Source: Protaetiibacter sp. SSC-01 (GTDB taxonomy: Bacteria; Actinomycetota; Actinomycetes; Actinomycetales; Microbacteriaceae). From it: DNA of 64,000 bases. This document shows, one piece after another, positions 22,422 through 31,488 of this stretch (the stretch's first letter is position 1; each line of letters opens with the position of its first letter). Location: positions 1,674,001 through 1,738,000 of the forward strand of contig NZ_CP059987.1 of NCBI RefSeq assembly GCF_014483895.1, given 5' to 3'. The notes beneath the pieces are model-generated. The model saw nothing but the letters and a program-made list of their open reading frames with translations, did no database searches and was not told where the DNA came from. A program made the position numbers and the translations under genes.

Positions 22422-22450
22422 GGACCTCCCGATGCTATCGGGGAGCGGGG

Positions 22451-22468
22451 CGCCCGGATCGCCGGGCG
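22451..22468 (-). terminator. Hairpin after the peroxiredoxin gene
   Basis: CGCCCGG-ATCG-CCGGGCG, a perfect 7-base stem with a tetraloop, starting 3 bases after the peroxiredoxin stop and before tRNA-Val. Confidence 0.6.
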
Positions 22469-22470
22469 GG

Positions 22471-22944
22471 TCAGACGGAGACGGGAAGCACGTCGTCGAG
22501 CGCCGCGCGGTACTCCTCGATCGAGCGCGCCTGGCCGGGCGCCGTGATGAAGGACGCGCGGATGATGCCCTTCGCGTCGATCACGAAGGTCGCGCGGTTC
22601 GCGAAGCCCTTCTCCTCGAGGAACACGCCGTACTCCTTGGCGACGGCGCCGTGCGGCCAGAAGTCGGCGAGGAGGGTGAAGTCGTAGCCCTCCTGCTCGG
22701 CCCAGGCGCGGAGCGCGGCCTTCGAGTCGACCGAGATGCCGATGAGCTCGACGCCGTGCCGCTGGAACTCCGCGAGGTTGTCGCGCAGCACGCACAGCTC
22801 GCCCGTGCAGGTGCTCGAGAAGGCGAGCGGGAAGAAGACGAGGGCGACCGGCTTGCGGCCACGGAAGTCGCTGAGTCGGACGTGCTCGCCGTACTGGTTC
22901 GGCAGGTCGAAATCGGGGGCCTGCGTGTCATTCTCCAGAGCCAC
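22471..22944 (-). CDS. Peroxiredoxin (AhpE/BCP type)
   Basis: 157-residue thiol peroxidase that reduces hydroperoxides. The active site reads [15 protein letters not shown], with the peroxidatic cysteine at residue 46 and a second cysteine at 51, the spacing of atypical two-cysteine BCP enzymes; AhpE of mycobacteria, otherwise similar, has only the first. Other conserved pieces are [19 protein letters not shown] and [12 protein letters not shown] start with a TATGAT box 8 bases upstream, so leaderless. The gene faces away from aceE across a region of under 100 bases. Confidence 0.92.
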   Translation of the reverse strand: MALENDTQAPDFDLPNQYGEHVRLSDFRGRKPVALVFFPLAFSSTCTGELCVLRDNLAEFQRHGVELIGISVDSKAALRAWAEQEGYDFTLLADFWPHGAVAKEYGVFLEEKGFANRATFVIDAKGIIRASFITAPGQARSIEEYRAALDDVLPVSV

Positions 22945-22952
22945 GAGCGACG

Positions 22953-22958
22953 ATCATA
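22953..22958 (-). promoter_or_regulatory. -10 box of the peroxiredoxin gene
   Basis: TATGAT on the minus strand, 8 bases before the GTG at 22944; a near-consensus box in GC-rich surroundings. Confidence 0.55.
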
Positions 22959-23022
22959 CGCCGCACTCCGCGGATGCGCCGGTGCGGATGCGGGGTGGCG
23001 GTATCGGACGGCCTCCCGGGCC

Positions 23023-23028
23023 TAGACT
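23023..23028 (+). promoter_or_regulatory. -10 box upstream of the aceE leader peptide
   Basis: TAGACT ends 5 bases before ATG 23034, which opens the 11-codon frame in front of aceE. Confidence 0.55.
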
Positions 23029-23033
23029 CGACG

Positions 23034-23069
23034 ATGGCCATGACACGATCAGGAAGAGGTCAAGGGTGA
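23034..23069 (+). CDS. Putative 11-residue leader peptide of aceE
   Basis: ATG 23034 opens a frame [11 protein letters not shown] that stops at 23067-23069. It would be translated from a leaderless mRNA because a TAGACT box lies 5 bases before it. Its stop codon TGA overlaps the first aceE start codon (GTGA), and the aceE ribosome site AGGAAGAGG (23051-23059) lies inside it. This arrangement suggests translational coupling to aceE. It is too short to recognise by similarity and could be a by-product of a promoter close to aceE. Confidence 0.45.
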   Translation: MAMTRSGRGQG

Positions 23070-25789
23070 CGGTGAACGACCAGGATCCGTACTCGGTGAA
23101 CAACACCGATCAGGACCCGGAGGAGACCGCCGAATGGCAGGAGTCCCTCGACGCGCTCGTCGAGGAGAAGGGACACCAGCGTGGTCGCGAGATCATGCTG
23201 AGCCTGCTCAAGCGATCGAAGGATCTGCACCTGGGCGTGCCCATGGTGCCGACGACGGACTACATCAACACGATCGCGCCGGAGAACGAACCGGAGTTCC
23301 CGGGCGATGAGGAGCTCGAACGCCAGTACCGCCGCTGGATCCGCTGGAACGCGGCCGTCACGGTGCACCGCGCGCAGCGTCCCGGCATCGCGGTCGGCGG
23401 GCACATCTCGACCTACGCGTCGAGCGCGTCGCTCTACGAGGTCGGACACAATTGGTTCTTCCGCGGACAGGACCACGCCTCGGGCGGCGACCAGATCTTC
23501 TACCAGGGCCACGCCTCCCCGGGCATGTACGCCCGTGCGTTCCTCGAGGGCCGCCTCACCGAGGAGCACCTCGACGGGTTCCGCCAGGAGAAGTCGCGCG
23601 CACCGTACGGGCTGAGCTCGTACCCGCACCCGCGCCTCATGCCGGAGTTCTGGCAGTTCCCGACGGTCTCGATGGGCCTCGGCCCGATCAACGCCATCTG
23701 GCAGGCGCAGAACAACAAGTACCTCACCAACCGCGGGATCGTCGACCGCTCCGACAGCCGCGTCTGGGCGTTCCTCGGCGACGGCGAGATGGACGAGGTC
23801 GAGAGCCGCGGTGCGCTCCAGTGGGCAGCGAACGAGAAGCTCGACAACCTGACCTTCGTCATCAACTGCAACCTGCAGCGTCTCGACGGTCCGGTGCGCG
23901 GCAACGGCAAGATCATCCAGGAGCTCGAGAGCTTCTTCCGCGGTGCCGGCTGGAACGTCATCAAGGTCATCTGGGGTCGCGAGTGGGACGACCTGCTCGC
24001 GCGCGACAACGGCGCCCTCGTCAAGCTCATGAACGAGACGCCCGACGGCGACTACCAGACCTACAAGGCCGAGGACGGCGCCTTCGTGCGCGAGAACTTC
24101 TTCGCCCGCGACCCCGAGGCCCTCAAGCTCGTCGACGGCTACAGCGACGAGCAGATCTGGAACCTCAAGCGCGGCGGCCACGACTACCGCAAGGTCTACG
24201 CAGCATTCAAGGCCGCGGTCGAGCACGAGGGTCAGCCGACCGTCATCCTCGCGAAGACGATCAAGGGCTACGGCCTCGGCAAGAGCTTCGAGGGCCGCAA
24301 CGCGACCCACCAGATGAAGAAGCTCACGCTCGACAACCTCAAGCAGTTCCGCGACGAGCTCCGCATCCCGATCACGGACGCGCAGCTCGAGGAGAACCCG
24401 TACCTGCCGCCGTACTACCACCCGGGTGAGAACGACCCGGCGATCCAGTACCTGCAGGAGCGCCGCCGCGAGCTCGGCGGCTACCTGCCGGAGCGCCGCT
24501 CGAAGTATGTCGACCTCAACCTCCCGGGCGACTCGGCCTACGAGATCGCCCGCAAGGGGTCGGGCAAGCAGGAGGTCGCCACGACGATGGCGTTCGCCCG
24601 CCTGCTCAAGGACCTCCTGAAGGATCCGGGCATCGGCCAGCGCATCGTGCCGATCATCCCGGATGAGGCGCGCACCTTCGGCATGGACGCCTACTTCCCG
24701 ACGGCGAAGATCTACAACCCGAACGGCCAGCACTACACCTCGGTCGACCGGGAGCTGCTCCTCGCCTACAAGGAGAGCCCGCAGGGCCAGATCGTCCACG
24801 TCGGCATCAACGAGGCGGGCGCGTTCGCGGCGTTCACCGCGATCGGCTCCTCGTACTCGACGCACGGCGAGCCGCTCATCCCGGTCTACGTCTTCTACTC
24901 GATGTTCGGCTTCCAGCGCACGGGCGACGCCATGTGGGCTGCGGGCGACCAGATGGCGCGCGGCTTCGTCATCGGCGCGACCGCCGGACGCACGACGCTC
25001 ACGGGCGAGGGCCTCCAGCACGCCGACGGCCACTCGCCGCTCATCGCGTCGACGAACCCCGCGGTCGTCTCGTACGACCCGGCATACGGCTACGAGATCG
25101 GGCACATCGTGCGGGCGGGCCTCGACCGCATGTACGGCGGCCAGCACCCCGACCCGAACGTCATGTACTACCTCACGGTGTACAACGAGCCGATCGTGCA
25201 GCCGGCCGAGCCCGAGGACCTGGATGTCGACGGACTGCTCCGCGGCATCTACAAGCTCAAGGACGCCACCATCCGCGGGCCGAAGGCGCAGATCCTCGCC
25301 TCGGGCGTGTCGGTGCCGTGGGCCCTCGAGGCGCAGGAGCTGCTCGCGAAGGACTGGGGCGTCGCCGCCGATGTCTGGAGCGTCACCTCGTGGGCCGAGC
25401 TGCGCCGCGACGGCATCGCCGCCGACGAGCACAACTTCCTCAACCCGACCCAGCAGCCGCACGTGCCCTACGTGTGGCAGAAGCTGAGCGGGGCGGAGGG
25501 TCCGTTCCTCGGCGTCACCGACTACATGCACGCCGTGCCGGACCAGATCCGCGCGTGGGTGCCCGGTGAGTACGCGACGCTCGGCGCCGACGACTTCGGC
25601 TTCAGCGACACGCGTCCGGCCGCACGACGCCACTTCAAGATCGACGGTCCGTCGATCGTGGTGCGCATCCTGCAGTCGCTCGCTCGTCGCGGCCAGGTCG
25701 ACCCGGCGTACGTGCTGCAGGCGATCGACAAGTACAAGCTGCACGACGTGAACGCCGGCACGACCGGTTCCGCGGGCGGCGAGAGCTAA
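23066..25789 (+). CDS. aceE: Pyruvate dehydrogenase E1 component, homodimeric type
   Basis: Thiamine-diphosphate-dependent decarboxylation of pyruvate, first step of the pyruvate dehydrogenase complex. About 907 residues, as usual for actinobacterial AceE. Signatures are [37 protein letters not shown], the TPP/Mg motif [10 protein letters not shown] through [28 protein letters not shown] and [20 protein letters not shown]. Two GTG starts compete, 23066 (after AGGAAGAGG) and 23072 (after AAGG); I use the first. The E2 and E3 genes are not in the window; actinobacteria commonly share E2 with the 2-oxoglutarate complex. Confidence 0.95.
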   Translation: MTVNDQDPYSVNNTDQDPEETAEWQESLDALVEEKGHQRGREIMLSLLKRSKDLHLGVPMVPTTDYINTIAPENEPEFPGDEELERQYRRWIRWNAAVTVHRAQRPGIAVGGHISTYASSASLYEVGHNWFFRGQDHASGGDQIFYQGHASPGMYARAFLEGRLTEEHLDGFRQEKSRAPYGLSSYPHPRLMPEFWQFPTVSMGLGPINAIWQAQNNKYLTNRGIVDRSDSRVWAFLGDGEMDEVESRGALQWAANEKLDNLTFVINCNLQRLDGPVRGNGKIIQELESFFRGAGWNVIKVIWGREWDDLLARDNGALVKLMNETPDGDYQTYKAEDGAFVRENFFARDPEALKLVDGYSDEQIWNLKRGGHDYRKVYAAFKAAVEHEGQPTVILAKTIKGYGLGKSFEGRNATHQMKKLTLDNLKQFRDELRIPITDAQLEENPYLPPYYHPGENDPAIQYLQERRRELGGYLPERRSKYVDLNLPGDSAYEIARKGSGKQEVATTMAFARLLKDLLKDPGIGQRIVPIIPDEARTFGMDAYFPTAKIYNPNGQHYTSVDRELLLAYKESPQGQIVHVGINEAGAFAAFTAIGSSYSTHGEPLIPVYVFYSMFGFQRTGDAMWAAGDQMARGFVIGATAGRTTLTGEGLQHADGHSPLIASTNPAVVSYDPAYGYEIGHIVRAGLDRMYGGQHPDPNVMYYLTVYNEPIVQPAEPEDLDVDGLLRGIYKLKDATIRGPKAQILASGVSVPWALEAQELLAKDWGVAADVWSVTSWAELRRDGIAADEHNFLNPTQQPHVPYVWQKLSGAEGPFLGVTDYMHAVPDQIRAWVPGEYATLGADDFGFSDTRPAARRHFKIDGPSIVVRILQSLARRGQVDPAYVLQAIDKYKLHDVNAGTTGSAGGES

Positions 25790-25802
25790 GTCGACACCGA
25801 AG

Positions 25803-26981
25803 GTGCCGGAGAGGACGAAGGCGCAGACGCTCGCCTGGCTGCGGACGCTGTCAGGCGAGCTCGCGACCACGACGCTCAAGCGTCTCGACGAGACGCTGCC
25901 CTGGTACCGCGAGATGCCGCCCGGGCGACGCAGCGCCGTCGGCCTCGTCGCCCAGGCGGGCATCACCTCGTTCATCTCCTGGTACGACGACCCGAGCTCG
26001 ACGCCGTGGATCGCAGCGGACGTCTTCGGCGCCGCGCCGCGTGAGCTGCTGCGTTCGGTGAGCCTGCAGCAGACACTGCAGCTCATCCGGGTGACGGTCG
26101 AGGTCGTCGAGGAGCGGGTCACGAGCTCGAGCGACGAGCTGCGGGAGGCGGTCCTGCTCTACTCGCGCGAGATCGCGTTCGCGGCCGCCGACGTCTACGC
26201 CCGCGCCGCCGAGGCGCGCGGTCTCTGGGACGCGCGCCTCGAGGCGCTCGTCGTCGACTCGATCCTCACGGGCGAGTACGACAGCGAGCTGCCGAGCCGC
26301 GTCGCGGCGCTCGGCTGGAACGGCCACGGAGCGGTGTCGGTGCTCGTCGGCACGGCCCCGCGGATGCTCGACGTCGACCAGCTGCGTCGCACGGCGCGTC
26401 ACCTCGACGCCGACGTGCTCATCGGCGTGCAGGGCTCGCGCCTCGTGCTCGTCATCGGCCGCGTCGAGCCGCGCGAGGACGAGGAGGCGCGCGAGCCGCT
26501 CCCCTTCAGCGACATCGCGCGCCAGCTCGAGCCCGGCTTCGGCCCCGGTCACCTCGTGCTGGGCCATGAGGTGCCCTCGCTCGTCGACGCGGCCCGCAGC
26601 GCGCGTGCCGCCCTCGCGGGTTTCGCCGTCGCGAAGTCGTGGCGCGGCGCCCCGCGTCCCGTGCTCGCCGACGATCTGCTGCCCGAGCGAGCGCTCGCGG
26701 GCGACGCCCTCGCGCGCCAGACCCTCATCGCGCGCATCTACCAGCCGCTCAAGGACCACTCGGGCGAGCTACTCCTCACGCTGTGGTCGTACCTCGACAA
26801 CGGCCGCTCGCTCGAGGCGACGGCCCGCGAGCTCTTCGTGCACGCCAACACCGTGCGCTATCGCCTCAAGCGCATCAGCGAGATCATCGGCTGGGATGCG
26901 ACCGGCGCACGCGAGGCGCTCATCCTGCAGACCGCGCTCATCGTCGGGTCGATCGCCGACACGGGCCGCAAGCACGACTGA
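25803..26981 (+). CDS. fasR: PucR/CdaR-type transcriptional regulator (FasR-like)
   Basis: 392-residue DNA-binding regulator. An N-terminal ligand or regulatory part is followed by a GGDEF-like degenerate middle domain and the C-terminal PucR helix-turn-helix, ARELFVHANTVRYRLKRISE, the HTH_30 signature. Location directly before fabD matches FasR of Streptomyces coelicolor, an activator of the fabD-fabH-acpP-fabF genes; that role here is inferred from synteny. The start is GTG 25803, 13 bases after aceE, so it may be co-transcribed with aceE and link acetyl-CoA supply to fatty acid synthesis. Confidence 0.85.
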   Translation: MPERTKAQTLAWLRTLSGELATTTLKRLDETLPWYREMPPGRRSAVGLVAQAGITSFISWYDDPSSTPWIAADVFGAAPRELLRSVSLQQTLQLIRVTVEVVEERVTSSSDELREAVLLYSREIAFAAADVYARAAEARGLWDARLEALVVDSILTGEYDSELPSRVAALGWNGHGAVSVLVGTAPRMLDVDQLRRTARHLDADVLIGVQGSRLVLVIGRVEPREDEEAREPLPFSDIARQLEPGFGPGHLVLGHEVPSLVDAARSARAALAGFAVAKSWRGAPRPVLADDLLPERALAGDALARQTLIARIYQPLKDHSGELLLTLWSYLDNGRSLEATARELFVHANTVRYRLKRISEIIGWDATGAREALILQTALIVGSIADTGRKHD

Positions 26982-26990
26982 TGTAGGCAT

Positions 26991-27054
26991 CCGCCAAGGT
27001 CGCGCCGGATTTCTCGTGGACCATATGCCGCCGCCGCGGCCGCATCTTGGCAGG
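26991..27054. promoter_or_regulatory. Inverted repeat in the fasR-fabD gap, possible regulator site
   Basis: TCCGCCAAG at 26990-26998 and CTTGGCAGGA at 27046-27055 form an imperfect inverted repeat (GCCAAG/CTTGGC core), 47 bases apart, immediately before fabD. It may bind the FasR-like protein encoded next door; the FasR site is not known to me well enough to compare. Confidence 0.3.
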
Positions 27055-27062
27055 ATGGACGG

Positions 27063-27989
27063 GTGACCGTCGTGATCGTCGCGCCCGGACAGGGCTCGCA
27101 GACCCCCGGATTCCTCGAGCCGTGGCTCGCCGAGCCGCACTTCGCCGACCACCTCGCCGAGCTCTCGGATGCGGCAGGCGTCGACCTGCGCGCGCACGGC
27201 ACGGTGTCGGATGCCGACACCATCCGCGACACCGCGGTCGCTCAGCCGCTCATCGTCGGCGCCTCGCTGCTCTCGCTCGCGGCCGTGCTCGACGGCCGCC
27301 GCGACAAGGTCGCCGGCATCGCGGGCCACTCGGTCGGCGAGGTCGCCGCGGCGGCGGGCGCCGGCATCCTGAACGAGGCCGACGCCATGCGCTTCGTCGC
27401 CGCGCGCGGACGCTCGATGGCGGATGCCGCCGCGATCACCGAGACCGGCATGAGCGCCGTCATCGGCGCCGGCGAGGCGGAGCTGCTCGCCGCGCTCGAG
27501 CCGCTCGGCCTCTCCCCCGCCAACATGAACGGCGGCGGCCAGATCGTCGTCGCGGGTGAGCTGCACGCCCTTGCCGCCCTGCAGGCGAACCCGCCGGCGG
27601 GTGCGCGCGTCATCCCGCTGCAGGTCGCCGGCGCGTTCCACACGCGCTTCATGGAGCCGGCGGTCGACACGATGCGCGAGGTCGCGTCGGGCATCGTCGC
27701 GGAGCATCCTCAGCTGCGCATCTGGACCAACCGCGACGGCTCCGTCGTCGACGACGGCCCCCGCTACCTCGAGCTGCTCGTCGGGCAGATCGCGTCGCCC
27801 GTGCGCTGGGACCTCGTCATGGAGTCCTTCGCCGCGAACGGCGTCACGGGCATCGTCGAGCTGGCACCCGCGGGCGCCCTCGTCGGCCTCGCGAAGCGCG
27901 CCCTCAAGGGTCTTCCGACGGTGGCCGTGAAGACGCCCGACGACATCCCCGCCGCACACGCCCTGATCGACCAGGAGGCCGCCGCGTGA
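27063..27989 (+). CDS. fabD: Malonyl-CoA:ACP transacylase
   Basis: Loads malonyl groups on acyl carrier protein for type II fatty acid synthesis. 308 residues. APGQGSQTPGFL is the N-terminal glycine motif, GHSVGEV holds the catalytic Ser90, and VAGAFHTRFM holds the catalytic His. GTG start with AGGATGG 6-12 bases upstream. It overlaps fabH by 4 bases (GTGA). Confidence 0.95.
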   Translation: MTVVIVAPGQGSQTPGFLEPWLAEPHFADHLAELSDAAGVDLRAHGTVSDADTIRDTAVAQPLIVGASLLSLAAVLDGRRDKVAGIAGHSVGEVAAAAGAGILNEADAMRFVAARGRSMADAAAITETGMSAVIGAGEAELLAALEPLGLSPANMNGGGQIVVAGELHALAALQANPPAGARVIPLQVAGAFHTRFMEPAVDTMREVASGIVAEHPQLRIWTNRDGSVVDDGPRYLELLVGQIASPVRWDLVMESFAANGVTGIVELAPAGALVGLAKRALKGLPTVAVKTPDDIPAAHALIDQEAAA

Positions 27990-28987
27990 CCGTCCACCTC
28001 AAGCAGGCGCAGGGAGCGCCCGGCAGCCGCATCCTCGCCCTCGGCGCCGCCCGCGGCGACCTCGTCGTGCCGAACGACGACCTCGTCGGGCCGATCGACT
28101 CGAGCGACGAGTGGATTCGTCAGCGTACCGGCATCATCACCCGCAAGCGGGCCTCGAAGGGCGTTGACGCGATCGACCTCGCCGAGACGGCGGGCCGTGA
28201 GGCCATCGAGAAGTCGGGCATCGACCCGTCGCGCATCGGCGCCGTGCTCGTGTCGACCATCAGCAACGTCGCCGTCACGCCGTCGATGTCGACGCTCCTC
28301 GCCGAGCGGCTCGGCGTCGCCCCCGCGCCCGCCTATGACATCGGCGCCGCGTGCGCCGGCTACACCTACGCGATCGCGCAGGCCGACGCCCTCATCCGCG
28401 CCGGTGCCGCCGAGTACGTGCTCGTCGTGGGGGCCGAGAAGCTCTCGCAGTACGTGCACCCCGAAGACCGCTCCATCTCCTTCCTGCTCGGCGACGGCGC
28501 GGGCGCCGCGGTGCTCGGCCCCTCGGACGAGCCCGGCGTGTCGAAGACGGTGTGGGGCTCCGACGGATCGAAGTGGGACGCCGTCGGCATGAACGCGACG
28601 TTCGAGGAGTACCTCGACAAGATCAAGCCCTGGCCGACGATGCGCCAGGACGGTCAGACGGTCTTCCGCTGGGCTGTCTGGGAGATGGCCAAGGTCGCGC
28701 GTCAGACGCTCGAGGAGGCCGGGGTCGCCCCCGAGGACCTCGCCGCCTTCATCCCGCACCAAGCGAACATGCGCATCATCGACGAGCTCGCGAAGCAGCT
28801 CAAGCTGCCCGAGCACGTCGCCATCGGCCGCGACATCGAGACGACGGGCAACACCTCCGCCGCCTCCATCCCCCTCGCGACGCACCGTCTGCTCGAGGAG
28901 CACCCCGAGCTCTCGGGCGGACTTGCCCTGCAGATCGGCTTCGGCGCGGGCCTCGTCTTCGGGGCCCAGGTCGTGCGCCTCCCCTAA
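27986..28987 (+). CDS. fabH: 3-oxoacyl-ACP synthase III
   Basis: Starts fatty acid chains by condensing an acyl-CoA with malonyl-ACP; in actinobacteria it usually prefers branched primers. 333 residues with the Cys-His-Asn triad: Cys123 in GAACAGYTY, His258 in IPHQANMRI, Asn289 in TTGNTSAASIP. LLGDGAGAAVLG is the usual dimer/active-site loop. GTG start overlapping the fabD stop. Confidence 0.96.
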   Translation: MTVHLKQAQGAPGSRILALGAARGDLVVPNDDLVGPIDSSDEWIRQRTGIITRKRASKGVDAIDLAETAGREAIEKSGIDPSRIGAVLVSTISNVAVTPSMSTLLAERLGVAPAPAYDIGAACAGYTYAIAQADALIRAGAAEYVLVVGAEKLSQYVHPEDRSISFLLGDGAGAAVLGPSDEPGVSKTVWGSDGSKWDAVGMNATFEEYLDKIKPWPTMRQDGQTVFRWAVWEMAKVARQTLEEAGVAPEDLAAFIPHQANMRIIDELAKQLKLPEHVAIGRDIETTGNTSAASIPLATHRLLEEHPELSGGLALQIGFGAGLVFGAQVVRLP

Positions 28988-29028
28988 ACTTGTCCCCGGT
29001 CACTCGACACCCCTAGGAGAAAACGAAC

Positions 29029-29277
29029 ATGGCACTGTCCACCGAAGAAGTCCTCGCCGGCCTGGCTGAGCTCATCAACGACGAGACCGGCATCGCGGCG
29101 GACACCGTCGAGCTCGACAAGTCGTTCACGGATGATCTCGACATCGACTCCATCTCGATGATGACCATCGTGGTCAACGCCGAGGAGAAGTTCGACGTGA
29201 AGATCCCCGACGAGGAGGTCAAGAACCTCAAGACCGTCGGCGACGCCGTCACCTACATCGTCAACGCCCAGGCCTGA
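29029..29277 (+). CDS. acpP: Acyl carrier protein
   Basis: 82-residue carrier protein; Ser41 in DDLDIDSISMM carries the phosphopantetheine arm (DSI in place of the commoner DSL). Acidic four-helix protein of standard length. AGGAGAAAA lies 6 bases before the ATG. Third gene of the fab operon; a strong hairpin follows directly. Confidence 0.97.
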   Translation: MALSTEEVLAGLAELINDETGIAADTVELDKSFTDDLDIDSISMMTIVVNAEEKFDVKIPDEEVKNLKTVGDAVTYIVNAQA

Positions 29278-29281
29278 CGTC

Positions 29282-29311
29282 GAGCGGGGGCGGATCGCTC
29301 CGCCCCCGCTC
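29282..29311 (+). terminator. Strong hairpin between acpP and fabF
   Basis: GAGCGGGGGCGGA (29282-29294), loop TCGC, TCCGCCCCCGCTC (29299-29311): a perfect 13-base-pair stem starting 5 bases after the acpP stop. It could be a partial terminator or a 3' stabiliser that makes acpP mRNA more abundant than fabF mRNA. Confidence 0.7.
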
Positions 29312-29376
29312 TCTCACCTCTCCCGTTCCGCACACCCCCGCGGAGCGTGTTCCACCACCCCCTCGGAGTTCCTCGA

Positions 29377-30612
29377 ATGACCAAGAAGATCGTCGTCACC
29401 GGTATCGGCGCGACCTCGCCGCTCGGAGGCACCGCCTCCGACAGCTGGAACGCGCTGCTCGCCGGCGAGTCGGGCACGAAGGCCCTCACCCACGAGTGGG
29501 TGTCGCAGTACGAGCTGCCCGTCACGTTCGCCGCCGAGGCAAAGGTGCGCCCCGAGGAGGTGCTCGAGCGCCAGGAGATCAAGCGTCTCGACCCCTCGAG
29601 CCAGTTCGCGCTCATCTCGGCGCGCGAGGCGTGGGCGGATGCGGGCGCGCCCGACGTCGCCCCCGAGCGTCTCGGCGTCGACTACTCCACGGGCATCGGC
29701 GGTGTCTGGACGCTGCTCGACGCGTGGGACACGCTCAAGGAGAAGGGCCCGCGTCGCGTCCTGCCGATGACGGTCCCCATGCTCATGCCGAACGCGGCGG
29801 CCGCGGCCGTCTCGATGGCCCTCAACGCACGTGCCTTCGCCCGCACCGACGTCTCGGCGTGCGCGTCGAGCACCGAGGCGATCGCGAACGCCTACGAGCA
29901 CCTGCAGCTGGGGCTCGCCGACGTCGTCCTCGCCGGTGGAACCGAGTCGGCCATCCACCCCATCACCGTCGCCTCGTTCGCCTCGATGCAGGCGCTCTCG
30001 AAGCGCAACGACTCCCCCACGACCGCCTCGCGCCCCTACGACGTCACGCGTGACGGCTTCGTCATGGGCGAGGGCGCGGCGACGCTCGTGCTCGAGACCG
30101 AGGAGCACGCGAAGGCGCGCGGTGCGCGCATCTACGCCGAGCTCGCCGGCACGGGCGTCACGAGCGACTCGTACCACATCACGGCCCCCGACCCCGAGGG
30201 CTGGGGCGCCTCGCGCGCCGTGCGTGCCGCGCTCCTGCAGGCAGGCGCCTCGCCCGACGACGTGACGCACGTCAACGCGCACGCGACGAGCACCCCCGTC
30301 GGCGACATCGCCGAGTACAGGGCGCTGCTGGCCGTGTTCGGCGACCGCGCCCACGAGATCCCCGTGTCGGCCACGAAGGCGTCGACGGGCCACCTGCTCG
30401 GCGGCACGGGAGCGCTCGAGGCGATCTTCGCCATCCTGGCCGTTCAGCAGCGTCTCGCGCCGCCGACGATCAACCTGACGGAGCAGGACCCGGAGATCCC
30501 GCTCGACGTCGTGACGTCGCCGCGTGCGCTCGGGGACGGCCCGCAGCTCGCGATCTCGAACTCGTTCGGCTTCGGCGGCCACAACTCGGTCGCCGCGTTC
30601 CGCTCCGTCTAG
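29377..30612 (+). CDS. fabF: 3-oxoacyl-ACP synthase II
   Basis: Chain-elongating condensing enzyme. 411 residues, full length. Catalytic Cys162 in DVSACASSTEAIANAY, His residues in NAHATSTPVGD and KASTGHLLGG, and the C-terminal SNSFGFGGHN motif. The start is ATG 29377 after GGAG; an in-frame ATG at 29347 lies further up with no ribosome site. The stop codon overlaps the stop of a small opposite gene. Confidence 0.96.
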   Translation: MTKKIVVTGIGATSPLGGTASDSWNALLAGESGTKALTHEWVSQYELPVTFAAEAKVRPEEVLERQEIKRLDPSSQFALISAREAWADAGAPDVAPERLGVDYSTGIGGVWTLLDAWDTLKEKGPRRVLPMTVPMLMPNAAAAAVSMALNARAFARTDVSACASSTEAIANAYEHLQLGLADVVLAGGTESAIHPITVASFASMQALSKRNDSPTTASRPYDVTRDGFVMGEGAATLVLETEEHAKARGARIYAELAGTGVTSDSYHITAPDPEGWGASRAVRAALLQAGASPDDVTHVNAHATSTPVGDIAEYRALLAVFGDRAHEIPVSATKASTGHLLGGTGALEAIFAILAVQQRLAPPTINLTEQDPEIPLDVVTSPRALGDGPQLAISNSFGFGGHNSVAAFRSV

Positions 30613-30761
30613 GAGATGACGCGGCAGCCGTCGTGCTGTGTGCACACTCCGTCGAAGTCGTCGTCGGCCTCCTGAGCCTCGACGACGTCCTCGACGTGGA
30701 TGAGCGGTTCCTCGAGCTCGTCGAGGATCGCGCGCAGGTCGATGTCCCCTGTCTTCAGCAT
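30609..30761 (-). CDS. Uncharacterised 50-residue acidic protein
   Basis: MLKTGDIDLRAILDELEEPL at the N-terminus, then an acidic helix with EADDDFDG, and a C-terminal cysteine pair CTQHDGC before RVIS. No membrane helix. It has a good ribosome site (GAGGAAG 6 bases before the ATG) and a codon pattern like its neighbours. The TAG stop shares two bases with the TAG of fabF in a CTAG palindrome, so the two genes converge with overlapping stops. I do not recognise a family; the two cysteines spaced by five residues could form a disulfide or bind metal. Confidence 0.75.
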   Translation of the reverse strand: MLKTGDIDLRAILDELEEPLIHVEDVVEAQEADDDFDGVCTQHDGCRVIS

Positions 30762-30826
30762 TGGAACTTCCTCTCTGTGTCTGTCCGATGGACGGCGCGA
30801 CCACGCTCGGGCCGTACATCGGCACC

Positions 30827-30848
30827 GCGCCGCGGATTATCGCGGCGC
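30827..30848 (-). terminator. Hairpin after the DUF3145 gene
   Basis: GCGCCGCG (30827-30834), loop GATTAT, CGCGGCGC (30841-30848), a perfect 8-base stem 20 bases downstream of the DUF3145 stop on the minus strand. Confidence 0.5.
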
Positions 30849-30867
30849 CAGCCGACAGCGCGCGGCG

Positions 30868-31371
30868 CTAACCAACCTTGTGCAGCCAGATGACCGGGCT
30901 GTCCTCGCCCGCGTAGCGGAAGGGTTCGAGCTCGTCGTCCCACGCCTGGCCGAGCGCGAGTCGCAGCTCACGGTGCAGCTCGAAGGCGTCCGAGCCGGCG
31001 GTCTCCATGGCGGCACGGATGCGGTCCTCGGGCACGACCATGTTGCCCGCGGTGTCGGTCTGCGCGTAGAAGATGCCGAGGTCGGGCGTGTGCATCCAGC
31101 GGCCGCCGTCGGTGCCGAGCCCGGCATCTTCGGTGACCTCGTAGCGGAGGTGCTCCCAGCCGCGGAGGGCGGAGGCGAGGGCGGCGCCCGTGCCTCGCGG
31201 GCCCTCCCAGTAGTACTCGGTGCGCTGGGCGCCGGGCAGTACGGGCTGGGGCCGCCAGTCGAAGTTCACGGCGCGCCCGAGCGCTCGTCCCGCGGCCCAC
31301 TCGACATGCGGGCAGAGAGCACGAGGAGCGGAGTGGACGTACACCACTCCGCGCGACATCGCAGCAGCCAC
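30868..31371 (-). CDS. DUF3145 protein
   Basis: 167-residue member of DUF3145, an actinobacterial family of unknown function. Typical segments are GVVYVHSAPRALCPHVEWA at the N-terminus, TEYYWEGPRGTGAALASAL, HTPDLGIFYAQTDTAGN and VIWLHKVG at the end. GTG start with GGAGAG 6 bases upstream; an in-frame ATG follows at 31359. The family often lies near fatty acid synthesis genes in actinobacteria, as here. Confidence 0.9.
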   Translation of the reverse strand: MAAAMSRGVVYVHSAPRALCPHVEWAAGRALGRAVNFDWRPQPVLPGAQRTEYYWEGPRGTGAALASALRGWEHLRYEVTEDAGLGTDGGRWMHTPDLGIFYAQTDTAGNMVVPEDRIRAAMETAGSDAFELHRELRLALGQAWDDELEPFRYAGEDSPVIWLHKVG

Positions 31372-31488
31372 TTTTCTCTCCGTTCGTCAGATGCGACTTC
31401 CCCATCGACCTGACGTACGTACGCTGTTGCTTGTTGCGATTATGCCCGGTCGGAGGCCGGAATGACAAGCGTGTGATGCGGGTGTCGG

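Noticed and set aside
23060-26122. 1020-codon minus-strand frame opposite aceE and fasR
   Set aside because: Antisense to conserved AceE motifs with no domain of its own and no ribosome site.
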